This document shows, in pieces, positions 25,801 to 40,800 of a stretch of DNA of 64,000 nt. The number at the start of each line of letters is the position of its first letter. Position 1 is the stretch's first letter. A program made the position numbers and the translations under genes. The stretch is from Zantedeschia hybrid cultivar (lineage: Eukaryota; Streptophyta; Magnoliopsida; Alismatales; Araceae): contig JARZZO010000004.1 of assembly GCA_030544215.1 (NCBI GenBank), positions 15,054,501-15,118,500 on the forward strand, written 5' to 3'. The notes below the pieces were generated by a model. That model was not told where the DNA came from and made no database searches. It was given only the letters and a program-made list of their open reading frames with translations.

Positions 25801-28800
25801 GGGCCCTTGTTGGTTTTACTTTGAGGGCGGAACACGAGCATCGGATGATCCTCTTCCACGCATCAGCATAGATGTACATGCTTCTCTCTCCTGCTGCAAC
25901 TTGACGGTTGCGAACCGGAGGGTTTTTTTTTAAGGAGGGTTCAAGATGGTGGGGGCTTAAAATAAGTATGAAGATTGCAAGGGCTAATAGGAAATATTGA
26001 AAGATTATAAAGGCTGAAAAGTAACAACTATTTTTTAAAGCTTTTCTGGGTAATATGATACATTCTTGGAAAATCTTCATGTGGTTCTTGGTGTTTGGAA
26101 ACTCATTTGAGGATGTTCAATGCAATCTATAAATCTCTTCTAGGCTAGGATGGCAGTACCGGTATCGGTACTGATATCGGAGGGTACCAATACCGATACG
26201 TACTGGTATCGATATCGGCCAGTATCGGCTGGTACCGAGTGCATTTTGGCTCAGTACTGGGCCAGTATCGGTCCACTCAGTGTGGTATTGGTACCCACCA
26301 ATACGTATCAGTATCAGCCGATACTGTCAACCATGCTTCTAGGTCATGGTTTAAAATGCTTGTGGACAACTGGATTTCATGGGAATCTGTAAGCAGTGCT
26401 TTCGTTTAGAAATGCTCGACTTATTTAGGTTTCGTAAAATATCTCCAACTGAATCAACATCTTTTGTGTTGCCTAAGATTAGACTAACCTAGAGGGGAGT
26501 GAATGGTTTAATAAGAAACTTAAGACTAGAAACTTAAATGTGGAAACTTAAGTGTGCACATAATAAGAGGGAAAAAGGAAGCAATCACACAAAATAACTG
26601 CACAGAGAATTTATACTGGTTCGGTCTATCCAGACCTATATCCAATCCTCAAGCAACCTTTTGAGATTTCACTCCGCAAGGAACTAGCCCCTTGCTGGTC
26701 AATCAACACACGAGGTATTGACCCTTTGCTAGTCTCACAACACCGTAAGGTATTGATTCCTTGCCGATCTCACAACACGACAAGGGACTAACCCCTTGCT
26801 GGTCTTGCAACATTTAGACTTACCTAGTCTTCCCTTTAATCTACTAAAGGGGAACAACCACATGTCCGCAAACAGGTCTACTCTTCCACACAGGAAGCTG
26901 AACAATTGATAAGTTGAAGTGAATGAGAGTGATTGTTTCTCAATAGCCGAGTGTTCTTCTCAAAGTACACAACATAGATCAAGACAATAAATAATGAAAC
27001 AGTAGAGAACATTGGTCTTGATCTGAGGAAGATCTTCAAGAGCTTGTGGAAGAGAATGTGAGTAGGGCTCTTAAAATCTTCACGCAAGGCTGTTTGTTAG
27101 GCGTTTAGGCACAACTCTCTCTCTTGAAATCACTTGTGCTCAGTGGTATGGATTTGTCTATGTTTGATACTTAGATTTTATGCTTCTCTCTTGTGAAGAT
27201 CTTCTATTTATACAGGTCTTTAAAAATCTACTCGTTAGATTGATGAAAAGAGATATGTAGAATTCTCGCTTGAGTTTAACGTTTGAATTTTTCATAAACA
27301 AAACAGAGAGAGAGGGAGAGTATCCTTGGACTTTTGTTCGAGGTAGTTGAATTTGTCCTTGAAAGTTTCCTCGAGTACATAACCTGCTTCTTATTAGTAT
27401 CCTGCATAGACACTTTAAGCACGAGAAGGAAATTGACTTTTCTTTGTTTTGTGTCAGTTGGTTAGCAGAAGTCTATGAAAGGATAGTGAGTAAACAACTT
27501 TTCGGTCTGACAGACAGAGATGAAAAGTAAAGCAAAGAGCTATACGAAAATCTGTCAGTCAGAGATTTGGCGCAATTAATGATAGTACAACATGGTAGCA
27601 TCGTAAAGGTACATAATCTGTCATATAAAGATATGGCAAAGATCTCAGTCAAAAAGTATTCATAAAATACATATTGAGAGTACCGGCTAACTAATTTTAG
27701 ATTTCATTGATAATGATAACATAGTTAGCAAGTATAATCGATGATGTAGTTGTTGTAAGTCATCTACTAATCGAAGTTAGATTAGAGATATGACTACAGT
27801 TAAGGCACTGTAATCGATAACCGAAATGGTCGATCGAATTAATATAACCTTAATCGAAGAGATAATCAAAGAAATATAACGTAAATTGATAAGACATTAA
27901 TCGATGTAACACTTGAGTACAATTCGATTGTTGTCTTCTGAGTTAATCGAAGTGATCATTTTAGCACTAATTGAATTAACGCTTAAAGCATTAATGGATA
28001 TGTCTTTAGGTGCTAATCGAGGAGTCAATCGATATAAGATTTGAATCGGTAATTGAATCATTAATCGATGTAAAGCTTATAATGATAATCGATAGAGCTA
28101 ATCCATTGAAGACTTAATGCAGTAATCGAAGATCAATATACGACTTAAAGCATAACAGATCTTTGACTAATATTAGTAATCGAATCGTCACTTCAAACGC
28201 TAATTGATGTAAATGTGTTAATCGAAAAAATGTTCAAAATATTAATCGATAGAACACTTAGTGATTTTCTCATAGAATATAATCGATTAAACTTAAATAT
28301 AGTTAGTGATAGAAAATAGCTAAGTTTTGAATGTTTGTACTGACATTTGTAAGGTTTTGTTATCACCAAAATATGAAAAATAATATAAATCAACATATTA
28401 CTCAATAATCTCCCTCTTTTTGGTAATGACAAAATTTATAAGAATATCAGTTCAGATGAGAGAGAATTAACATTCATAACTGAAAATAGAGCTCATAAAT
28501 CATTACTAGGAATGAAAGCTAATGTATCATAGCTAAAAACTAAGACTTAATATATCATTGTTTAAAATGACAAAGGTTTGATGTATTTGAGCTAGAGTGT
28601 CAGAGCAAAAATTATGAATAAACTGCTCATCCTATAGCTAATTTAATGCTTATTTCTCTCCCTTTCTAATGTAAATGTGTAATGAATGATATTCTGAATG
28701 AACTCTAAATAAATGTTGGATAGCTTATTTCTCCTCCTTTTTGTCATTCACACAAAAAGGTAACACATATAGATTAGAAAATCAAGTGGTGAATCAAGAA

Positions 28801-31800
28801 TGGATTAAGTGAGAGACCAGAAAGTGAGAGATTGACAAATTTATCATTTGATAGAGTGCAAACTAGTTTCAAGAGATATAACAAGAAGAGTGAGATTACA
28901 AAAAATTCATGAAGCGATTAGGACAAGTGAGAGCAAGATTGCTCACAATTTCTCAGATACGTTGCTCAACTGCTTTAGCTTTGGAAATATAGGCTTTTGG
29001 AAACATTAAGTTTTGCTGGCCATGTTCTCTCTGCTTCTGAATATTGCACATATACATCTTCATCTTCGCCAAGTATTTTGAGCTGGAGACTTTTTGTCTC
29101 AGGTACTTGGGCACTAAATTTTTCCCATATGTCATGGAACCTTGAAAATTGACTGAAGAAGTCAGGCCTTCTCTCTTAAGTGTCTCCTTCATGTTCTTGT
29201 AGGTCAAGTAAATACATCTGAAATGGAAACGAGGTTCCAGGGAAAATGAAATCGATTGGTCATCTTCGAATTCTCTTATAAAGAGAAGTTTCTTCTTATA
29301 TGGTCCTCTTTCTCTATTTGTCCTTAGTGTATCTTGCAGCTTGAGAGAATATAGTAGAGTAAGTCTCTGGTTTCACCTTTTGGGCTTGAAGAGTCAGCTT
29401 CATGAAATGGGAAAAAAGAAGATTAGTTTTATACTTTACAGAGTGTTTTGCTGCCATTTTCCCATATAGCTCTATAATCTAAGATCCCTCTTCAATGTCC
29501 ATCATCAGAAAGTGCAGTTGTGGGAACTTCATGGGCACTGTGCTTGGAGCCAAACCAATAGATAGTTGAACAGTTTCTCTAGGATGCTGATCCCTGAGTC
29601 TTTTAACTTCATGCTGAAACTGACTGAAGGCTAGTTCTTCCTGACTGACTGTTTTTCTCCTCTCATTGTACTGAAGGAAAAGTATGTACTCTCTTTTTGC
29701 ATTTTCCTTATATTGACTCCATTTAGCCTCATGTTGTTGAGCTGACTAGTCTACTAAATTTATAGCCGGCTGGCTTAGCTGTGTTCTAGCGGAACTGGTG
29801 GTAAAAAAGGAATAGTACAATTGGGGGTTTATTGGGACCAATCCTTCTCAGTCTGAATAGTAGAATGGTCTTTGACCTTCTGTACATCATCTTTAGTTAA
29901 GAACTTCTGAGCTACGAACTGATCAATGTATATAGTGAGAGGCAATGTGAGAAGTTCCAAAACTTCTAAATATTCTTTTGAAGATACTTTAGGTATACCT
30001 GCCTTCTCTTAGGAGTAGAGGAGAATACATCCACAAAAAATGGCAACATGTGATACGTGGTCTTCCTCTTTGGCTTCTTTGGAACTTTCAGCTGAGCATC
30101 TGAATGGGGTGCCTTCCTTTTGGCAAGCAGCTGTGTTAGAGGGGTGACATCTTCTTCTAATGTAGGAGTTGCATACTTTTAAGATTTAGGTTTAACTGGG
30201 ATCTAGGAAACAGTTTCTTTGGGAGGTGTAGGTGCAAAAGGTTCAGTCAATGGTACAACCGAAGAGGTAGGTGGAGCAGAGGAATGTACATGTGTTGGTA
30301 TGGAAGGAGTAGCTATTTAGAAAAGAATTCTTGAGCAGGAAAGAAGGCAAAGGTTGTCTTGACATGTCCAGAAAATGAGCTGTGTATGTCAAGAGGAGAG
30401 AAGGGAGTAGAAGTGGAGGGTTTGGTTGGAGTGGGAGAGAAAAAGCTGGAGGATGGACCTGCAGTTGTAGGAATAAAGGTAAAAGTAGATGCATCTGCAG
30501 GTTGTGAATAAGGAACAACTGGTGGTGGAGAAGGAACTGCAACTGGGGTTGAAATGACTGGAATGGAAGGTTCCTGAAATGGAGGTTCTACTAGAGTATC
30601 AACTGGAGCAAGGTTCGCCATATCGTAGATCCGGATCGCCCCGAGTGGGAGTTGGTCCTGTTTAGGCCGATTCATTTTTTGTTTTAAAAAAAAAAAGAAA
30701 ATTTCAATTTATTGACATAGATTGCACTTTTATAAAACTTTACTTGATGTTTTTGTTACGAATTTACAGTAAATGATTATGAGTTACATTTAAGAGGACA
30801 ACATTAATTTCATGCATTTAATTATGTAAAAATGGTATCCTAACATACTAATTAAGAAGAATTTAATATAAGAAACATCAATTTGCAAAAGAAAGTGGTA
30901 CGCTAAATCTCATAGAAGGACCAAATATAAAATTTCAAGCATTAACACTGAATGCTCATAAGTTTATCTGAGATAATATTATATGTAGTACATGAGTGAT
31001 AAAATAACTCAATCATCCTCATTAAAGTCCTCAGAAGAAACAAAAGATCTCTCATCATCTCCACCAAAGTCTAACTCAATCTGGATAGGAGGTAGGACAT
31101 GTAGCTGTCTCTGAACACATCTAAACATATGAACAAATGGTGTGTAGACAACAATAGATAGAACATGAAACTCTAAAAAGAATGCTCTCATAACATCTAC
31201 AATCTCTGCCCTAGATCCTCCAGTCGACGTAAATGACGATGGACGAGTCGACGATGTAGGCGGCCTACCTATCGGTTGTCTAGGTCCTGTGTTAGATGAT
31301 GCCTCCTCTTGCCTTAAAAACTTCTGAAACTGTACACAAACATCACAAGGGACTGAAGGACGTGGGGTGCTATCTCTACGTTTCTCCACAAGATGCTTTG
31401 AGAAACGATGGATCCTGTTAACAATGTGTCCACAGTAAAGACAATGGATCTATCGATCTCCAGGGACTGTGTACCTATGGTCTCGTGCTAGATGACGTCG
31501 CTCACGTGGCATTTGCAAAAGAAGAATTGATAGAATAATTTAACAACATGATCTTCATTTGAACTATTGAACCATATTAATATAAGACAAAGACATTAAA
31601 AGTTTAAAACTATAATAAAAGTAAAGAATGAAATACCAATAATGGCTTCAATATGGATAATGTGTACGTATGCTATAGTTATAAATCTCCGTCGGAACCA
31701 AGGTTTGTCGTATCGTACCGGATCGGGCCGACTCGTACGAGTCGACTCGTATCTGGACAATCCCGAATCGCTGGCGCAGGCGGGTCGTACGAGTCGGGTT

Positions 31801-34800
31801 GGGATGCTTCCGGATCGAGCCGTCTCGCATACTCTGCAAGGCAATGAAGTTTGTGGTAGATCTTGTGATGGCATGTCTTAACAACTCACCATGTATATGA
31901 TCCCTCATCAATCTTAATACATAATAATGGTTGTATATATATCGTGTAATCGTCTGTGCCTTAGCAACATTTTTTTTGACAGCATCCAAGTGTCCAATTT
32001 CTTTAAGCATTAAATCTATACAATGAGCTGCACTTGGGGTCTAGAATAAATGAGGTATGCAGAACATTAGCTCATCTTCTACTTTCTTGTATGCGGAGCT
32101 ATTATCTGTCACCATTTGGACAATGTGCTGCTTGCCGATTTCTTCCACAACACTATCCATGAGTTGCAGGATGTATTCATGGTTGTGTATTTGATTTGAT
32201 GCATCCACAAACTTATGATAGAATATTTGTCTATCGTAATACACAAGAAAATTAATGAGACTACTTTTAGTAGTCCTTGACCAACCATCACACATTAGGG
32301 TAATCCTATATTTCTCACTTTTTCTTGAATGAATCAATGTACTACTTAATCTCCTTGACCTCATTATAAATATATTTCCATGTCAGTTCTTTTGGAGTGG
32401 GTGGTTTAACATGTAACCCTTGAGCTTGTGCCTTATGGATCATACTGAAATAGTAAGGGCTATTTGCTGCATTAAAGGAGATGCTTGCATGATGTCAAAA
32501 TTTTGCAATAGTCCTTCCCAATATATATCTTAGATCACTCTTCTTGTAGTTATCATCAACCTTTGTATGTTTTCCATACTCCTTAGGAAACATACAAGGG
32601 TCAACCTCCTCAATAGGAGTGCCTGACTTGTGCTTATGAGGCCGACCTGTAGGTGTTAGTCCACTAGTGAAATAGGAGGAACATGAGGATATACTCCTCC
32701 TAGGTTGAGCTTGCCTCTTAGAGGAACTTCCACCAACACCTGATGATCCACCAACACCCTGCTCTGCCCCTTCAAAGTGAATCCCCTGAGCTCTCATAAA
32801 TTTTCTCTCTTGATACTCATGCCTACTGAGTTCCAATACTCGCCGAGTACGTGGAGGAGGCTCACATCCATGTACCTTCTGACCATCATCCTCATCATCA
32901 GACTCAGTCCAGCTTCCTTCATCATTATCTCTCCCACCAGCAACTCCGTAGATCATGTGTTCTTCCCTCTTTTTGTCTGCAACCTTCTTTAAGCACACTT
33001 CCTTCAAATTTTTTCAAATGTTGAGCCATATGGGTCCTAACTTCTCTGGGAACAATTTTACACCTAGTGATTTCATTATATCTAACTATTTTTCCTCTTG
33101 CAATGTCCTTCTTCAGTCGAGAAACACCACCGCCTTGTCTTATAAACTGACAGTAGTTGTACTTAAACTTGTCCGTACTGCCATCAACCATGTCTCATGC
33201 TGCCATCCGATGTCTCAAGACTCTTGACGAGGGGGTGGGGAGGCCATCTAATTATAACAAACAAAAAATAAGAACAAAAAAATACATTAAACAACAACTA
33301 AGGAAAGCATGACTTCAAATGCTGTTAAAATTATTTTTACATTAAAAGAATTTTTACTATTTTTTTTAATTTAAAAAAATTAAAAAACTATTAAAATATA
33401 CTTAACAAATTAAATAAATTAAAAATATTAGTTGGACATAGTTAGAAAAGCATGACTTGAAGTGCTATTAAAGTTTTTTTTACATGAAAAGAATTTTTAC
33501 TATTTTTATTAATTTTAAAAAATTTAAAATAAATTATTAAAAGAAACTTAATAAATTATATAAATTACAAAAATTAATTGAATCGGATTTTAATTTAATG
33601 TGCATGAAGAACATAATATAAGTTGAAGCATGTCCAAAATTTATATATAAGTATCATATTTAAAGATTATTAAGTAATAACATATTATACCATAATTAAT
33701 TTAATTACTTAAGAAATAAGATTTAAAACTAAAAAAAAAATATTTAAAAGTTAAAACATAGATCTAATCATGTTTTATTTCTAGAGTAGACAATTATAAA
33801 TTATTTTATATTTTAAAATTTATTTAATATTTTAATAATTATATTAATAAATAATTCTGCATACCTTAAGATTTTGAATCAAAATTTCATCAAACATGTG
33901 AAAGTCAGATCTATGCCCATCATCACATAAATAGATCATTTATTTTTATTTTTTTAATATTTAATCAAAATTTATAAATTAACTCCAAATTTGAAAAAGC
34001 TTCATTTTTTCTTATCAAAATTACAAAGAGATAATAGATTTATATATTCTTCATGTTTTAATACCCTAAACAATATCAAACAATAAGAGAAGAAGATGAA
34101 AATAAAAAATTCTTAAGGTTCGGATGCTCACCTTCTTCACATCGGATGAAAATAGTCCTTAGAACTTAAAAATCCCTTTTCTTTTAACAAAATCACCTCC
34201 AAAGCTTGAAAACCCTTTGAATCTCTCAAAACCACCAAGAAAATGAAAGAAAGAAGAGGGGGAAGTGCTGGAAGGCTGTGGGTGCTTCGTCTGCTGTGTT
34301 TCTGTCCGAACAGAAATGCAACAGACAGTGAAAGGGCGTTAGAGGGCGTGTCGTATCGGATCGACACGTATCAGGCTGGATCGCGCTGACTTGAGGCAAA
34401 CCGCGATTGGCTCATACCAAATCGTAGCGGCTTGAGCCCGTATCGTGCGATCCGGCACGAGTCAGACCCGATACGGCTCGAGTTGGTGCGATCTGGAGAC
34501 GGTCCAAGCCGGATCGTCCGATCCGACTGTGCTAGCGGATCGAGTCGGCCTAGATACGAGTCGACTCGTACGAGTCGGCCCAATCCGGTATGATAAGGCA
34601 AACCTTGAATTGGAGTGGACTTCAGTAGTTGTAGGTGGCTGTGAAGGTGTAGAAATCGGAGTGGAAGTTTGGACAGTATCGGATTAATAGAGGGTAAGGC
34701 GGGAACATTGTCTAAGCTAGTGGTACACTTAGACAATGGAACTGTTGATCTGTACATGTGAGCAAGGATGTGAGGGCTCAAATGTAGGGTGAGAAGGCTC

Positions 34801-37800
34801 AGAGGTGGGTTGTGAAGGCTCAGGGATGTCTAGAGATGGTTCTAGAGATGGAGAGGAATCTTCTCCATCAAGAGGTACGAGAGAAGGTTCATGGATGGGA
34901 GAGGAAGTGGATGGGCTGGCTGCACTAAATTGACGCTTCCTCTGGTTAAGCACTTTTCTTCTACTGTACACAAAACCTCTAGTGTTAGCAGTCTTTCCAT
35001 CATGTCCTGGAGCTGTAGCGTCCTAATCTTGATCTCTGTAATTTCCTCTAACTTGTATTTGATGTGTTCAATATCTTTCTACTGTTTACAGAGTCTAGAT
35101 AGGACCTCATTCAACTTTTTAGATCCCGTTGATTTGTCCTCTTGTCTTTTTCTGGGTATTTCCTTTTCTTACACATGGGGAGGAGAAGAGGTAAAGAGTT
35201 CAGGACTGTCTTGCACAAAAGCAGTCCCTCTGAGCAGTTGATCAACTATTTATGTTGCTTCATTTACTCTTGCTTCCTTTGAATATGCTTGGCCCTCCCC
35301 CTCATCATAAGGCTCCCCCTCTTTACTGGTGCTGGTTTGGTAAGGGTTCCCTGCCCTCTTCAATAGGCCTATCTTCCTGAGCAAGCTGATCCTACATAGT
35401 TTGGTCTTCCAAGGTCTATGGCAGATCCACAAGACCCTCTGTAGGTATTGAAGGTTCTGCTGCTCTTGTTGGTTTCTCCATTGGAGGTACCTCTATTGCT
35501 ACAGTTGCTGGTGCCTCTACTGGAAGTTACCTCTACTACTACAGTTGCTGGTGCTGTTGTTGTCGTTGGTGTTGTTGCTGTTGTTGCCTCTAGTGGTGGA
35601 TCATTTGCATGAATACTATCTTTGATTTACTTTACTTGGGAAAACTTAAATTTGCTCCTCTTTAGGCCGCTGGTGCATATAGTTGGGTGGAACGTTTCAC
35701 CTTCTTCAGTCAAGTCTACTTCAAAGAATTTGAAGATAACCGTAAGCAAATGTCCATAGGATAGTATGACACTTTGTTTTTAGTGGACTCTTCATGGCTT
35801 CACTTGCTAATATCATGTTTGCCATGATCATATGAGGAAGATTGATCTTCATCTTCTTCACAATCCAATAAAGAATGTATTGAGTCCTTTTGAGTAATGA
35901 CAGCAAATGTGGCTCTCCTTGGACTCGGAACATGAGCTATAATAAGATGCAACATCCTTTTCTTTGCAGATAGCTGGTTGACATCTATGGTCTTATGCTT
36001 CAACACATAGCTAGGCCCTACAATAGCCGATGTTTTGGTCTCCATATTTTCTAAATTTGCCAAGGTCATCCCCTCATTCTGACCACCAAATAATCGGACT
36101 AAGAGCTCAGGAGTGATAATAATAGTTTTCCCTTTTACTCTTGCCTTGAGATTCAATGGAGTTTCTTTTTCTTTCAAAGTGGTATAAAAAGCCTTCACGA
36201 GGCTGAGATAGAATGGCTCGGCAACCTGGCATATCTAACTCAAATTAAATTTTGCTAGGATGTGTTCGATAGACCTTAGGCCTTTCTTTCTTAGGTCTTG
36301 AAATCTACTCTTTTACAACTGCAAAAATCTACTAGAGTGGTTAGAAATCTTTGATGCTCCACATTATCTTTGTAATATTCAACAGCCACACTAATCGGGA
36401 CAACCTTCTTCTACGCGGCAGCAGTGATACTAGCAGAGGCAGCCACGTCTAGGATTTCCGAAACAAAATTGAAAAAAGGATTTCAGCGATGGACTCGAAA
36501 ATAGTTGAAACATAGCTATGGGAAGTTTGGAACCTAGGAAAAGAGGTTAAAGATCCGAACTTTTGTTAAAGATAACCAGTGAAATGGCCGGAGAGGAGAG
36601 AGATCGTCAGAATCCTTGCGTGGGAGACGGGAGCACGGATAGACTTTTAAAAGAGAAGAGAGAGCTTGGAGGCGGTAATAAAAAAGATAACCCTGGCCCT
36701 TAATAAACAAATCGAAATCGAAAAGGGTGCTCTAAGAGGGGTTTCAATTATAAAATTTTGAGTTAAATCTTATTTCAATTAGAGATGAGGAAATCGATTA
36801 AGGAACTCTGTTTTGATTACCGATAGAACGTCAATTAGTGAAGAATATAGTGGGTTGATATCAAAGAGAACTTCGATTAAAGACAGAAGTAAGTTCTACT
36901 TCGATTAACGATAGATTTCATGCTTTGATTATTGAAGAGATTACAACATGGATTTCGATTACTGAATTTTTTATTCCTTAGTGTATTTTTAAGGAGAACT
37001 ATCCTTATTTAATGAGCAAATAAATATCTAACTGGTAAATCTACAAATTACACATCCCCAATTCCCTTCAGATAGAAGTGAATCTATCTTTTGGAGGGCT
37101 TTTGTAAAGATACAGCTAGTTGCTGCAAAATTGATCTTTATGTAGCCTTTAGCTACATGATTTCTAATAAAGTGATGTCTAACCTCAATGTGCTTGGTCC
37201 TTGAGTGCTGGATGAGATTCTTTGTCAGGTTGATTGCACTTGTGTTATCACACAACATTGGGATTCCCTCCAGCTTTAATTTAAAATATTTCAATTCGTA
37301 CTTGATCCACAACAGTTGTGAACAACAGCTTCCAACTACTATTTATTTTGTTTTTGTTGTTGATAAAGCCACTGATTTCTGTGTTTTGGAAGATCATGAG
37401 ATTAAACAACCTGCAAGAAACTAACAAGTGCCACTTGTGCTTTATTTATTTATTTTGCATCCAACATAGTCAGCATCTGAATATTTAAGCAAATTGAAAT
37501 AGCATCTTCTAGGATACCAGAGTCCAGTCACAGGTATTAATCTAAAGATTCTTTTGATATAGGTCATGGGAGATTCTTTAGGGTCTAATTGAAACTTAGG
37601 CATAAAATGTGTATTAGATAACATATCTAGTCTATTATCAGTTAAAAAAAAAATCTTATCATACCTTTTGAATTATATACATACCGTGAGTATCTGCCTT
37701 TGATTTAGGGAGGATGCTTGTGAGCCAGGTTTGGAGAATCATTTTCTTCTTTTGAGTTTGAGGAAGATGAGTCTCCTTCACTTTCCTCAATTTCTTCCAA

Positions 37801-40800
37801 GATTTTTCCTTTTGAGGATCTCTTGGAATTTCTGGAATAGTCTTTCTTATTATGATCTTTGTCTTTGTGTTGAGAACAGTTGGCTTTTAGGTTTCCTGAC
37901 TCTTTGCTCTTGTAATATCTTTTATGGATGTGCTTGCTACTGGATTTTCTTTGGACCTTCTTCTTTTTCTTCTTCAAAATACGTGGTAATCTTCCGGACA
38001 GTAAAATTTCTTCATCACTTTCTTCAATTTCTTTTTCAGATGTGATGACTTCATCTGATTATGAGAAACTCATCTTCAAGGCTGTTGAGACCTCCCTTCT
38101 TATGGTACTTTCTCCTAGCCTTTCTATGTTGATCTCGTAGGTCATGAGGGACCAAACGAGCTTCTCAAGTGACATGCTACTGAGGTCATGGATTTCCTCA
38201 ATAACTGTCACCTTTGGTATACATTAGCTGGTGAGCGATCTCAAAATCTTTCTGATTAGGTCTCCACTGTTATACTCTTTCCCGAGAGCCATCAACTCAT
38301 TTGTGATGTCTGTGAATTTGTTGTACATCTGGGTAATGTTTTCAGTCGACTCCATCTTGAACTTCTCATATTGTGTAACTAAGATGTCTATCCTGGTCTC
38401 CTTGACTTTATCTGTGCCTTCATAGGTCAACTGAAGTCTCTCCCACATTTCTTTGGCAGTTTTGCAGGTAAAGATTTGGTTGAATTCCTTCTTTGGCAAT
38501 GCACAACAAAGAATGCTCTTTACGTTGTTATTCAAAGATAATAAGCGTTTGTCACTGTCAGCTCATTTATCTCTAAGCACAGTTATGGTGTATTTGCCAT
38601 CTTCAAATATTCTCTAAAGGTCAAGGTTAACTTCTTTAAGGAAATATTCCATACGACATTTCCAGTAAGAGTATTCTTCCCCTTCAAACAATGGACGACG
38701 GTCGATAGATTGACTTTCAGCATAACTGTTTGTTATAGTCATTACTCTCTTGCTGTTAGGTCAAATAAATGAGAGATCGGACTCTAATATCATTTGTTGC
38801 CCAAGGCTAGACTAACCCAGAGAGAAGTAAATGGGTAAATAAGAAATTTAGGACTAGAAACTTAAATGCGGAAGTTTAAATGTGTACAGAATAAGAGGGA
38901 AGAAGGAAACAATCACACAAAATAACTGCACAGAGAATTTATACTGGTTCGACCTATCCATACCTACATCTAGTCTTTAAGCAACCTCTTGGGATTTCAC
39001 TTTACAAGGTACTGACCCCTTGCCGGTCTCACAACACCACAAGGTATTGACCTTTGTCGGTCTCACAACACCCAGACTTAGTTGGTCTTTACTTTAATCC
39101 ACTAAAGAACAACCACCTGTGTACAAATATGTCTATTCTTCCACACACAGGAAGAAGAATCATCAATGAGCTGAAGTAAATGAGAGTGACTGTTTCTCAA
39201 CAGCCAAGTGTTCTTCTTAAAGAATATAACACAGGTCAAGACAATAAATAATGAAACAGTAGAGAACGCTGGTCTTGATTTAAGGAAAATCTTCAAGAGC
39301 TTGTGAAAGAGAATGTTGAGTAGGGCTCTTGAAATCTTCGCTCAAGGCTGTTTGTTAGGTGTTTAAGTGTAGCTCTCTCTTTCTCGAAATCGCTTGTGCT
39401 CAGTAGTATAGATTTGTCTATGCTTGATCCTTGGATTTTATACTTCTCTCTGGTGAAGATCTTCTATTTATACAGGTCTTCAAAAATTTGCCCGTAAGAC
39501 TGATGAAAAGAGATATGCATAATTCCCGTTTAAGTCTAATGTTTGAATTTTCCAAAGACAAAATAGAGAGAGTGAGAATATCCTTGGACTTCTGTTCGAG
39601 GTAGTTGAATTTGTCCTTGAAAGCTTCCTCGAGTGCAGAACCTGTTTCTTATTAGTATCCTGCACAGACATTTTAAGCACAAGAAGGAAACTGACTTTTC
39701 TTTGCCTTGTGTCAGTTGGTAAGCAGAAGTCTATGAAATGATATTGACTAAACAACTTTTCGATCTGACAGACAGAGATGAAAAGTAAAGCAAAGAGCTA
39801 TAAGAAAATTAGTCAGTTAGAGATTTAGTTCAATTAATGATAGTACAACATGGTAGCATCGAAAAGGTACATAATCTATCATAAAGATATGGCAGAGATT
39901 TCAGTCAAAAAATATTCATAAAATACATACTGAGAGTACCAGCTAACTATTTTCAAATTTCATTGATAATGGTAACATAGTTAGCAAGTATAATCGATGA
40001 TGTAATTGTTGTAAGTCATTTACTAATCGAAGTGAGAATTTAGCCGTTAATCAAAATTAAACCGTTAATCGCAGTACAGACGGCTCTCACTTAGATTAAA
40101 GATGTGACTAGAGTTAAGGCGCTGTAATGGATAATCAAAATTTTCGTTAATCGATTGAATTGATATAACCTTAATCGAAGAGATATAACGTAAATCATAT
40201 AATACTTGAATGCAAATCGATTGTTGTCTTCTGAGTTAATCGAAGTAATCCTTCTAACGCTAATTGAATCAACGCTTAAAGCGTTAATTGATATGTGTCT
40301 CTAGACGCTAATCAAAGAGTCAATCGATATAAGATTTGAGTTGGTAATCAAATCATTAATCGATGTAAAGTTTATAATGGTAATTGATAGAACTAATCGA
40401 TTGAAGATTTAAAGCAGTAATCGAAGAACTAATCAATATAAGACTTAAAGTGCAACCGATACCCGACTAACATTAGTAATCGAATCGCTACTTCAAACGT
40501 TAATCGATGTAGACATGTTAATCGAAGAAACGTTCAAAATATTGATCGATAGAACACTTAGCGATTTTCTCATAGAATAGAATCGATTAAACTTGAATAC
40601 AATCAGCGATAGAAAACATTTAAAGTTTGAATATTTGTACTGACATTTGTAAGGTTTTGTTATCACCAAAATATGAGAAATAATATAAATCCACAAATTA
40701 CTCAACATTTTATTGATGTCCGAATTTTTGTACTTATGAATGTTTTTCTTTTGCTAGTTGCATAAAGTTGAGGGGTTTAGTTAGTGTAGTTTTTGGTGTC

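Larger units (their letters stand above)
30609..34607 (-). mobile_element. hAT DNA transposon, 3,999 bp, decayed
   Basis: The ends CAAGGTTCGCCATATC (30609) and GATAAGGCAAACCTTG (34592-34607) are imperfect inverted repeats. The flanks AACTGGAG (30601-30608) and AATTGGAG (34608-34615) match 7 of 8, an aged target duplication. Subterminal regions are rich in CGACTCGTACGAGTCG-like words (34340-34600). The element sits inside the Sirevirus env-like region and carries transposase remains on the minus strand. Confidence 0.83.
26467..40707 (-). mobile_element. Sirevirus-like Ty1/copia element, internally deleted, with nested hAT
   Basis: LTRs at 26467-28407 and 38795-40707 start TGTTGCC and end CTCAACA (left copy mutated to CTCAATA). 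Flanks TTTTG/TTTTA are a degraded 5-bp duplication. Gag at the right end on the minus strand, a decayed tRNA-iMet PBS next to the right LTR, and a purine tract (inverse of 'tctccctcttttt') next to the left LTR set the orientation. The coding order gag, (deletion), end of RT/RNase H, then an extra env-like ORF region is that of Sirevirus/Maximus elements. LTRs differ at many positions, so this is much older than the gag-only element. Confidence 0.85.
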
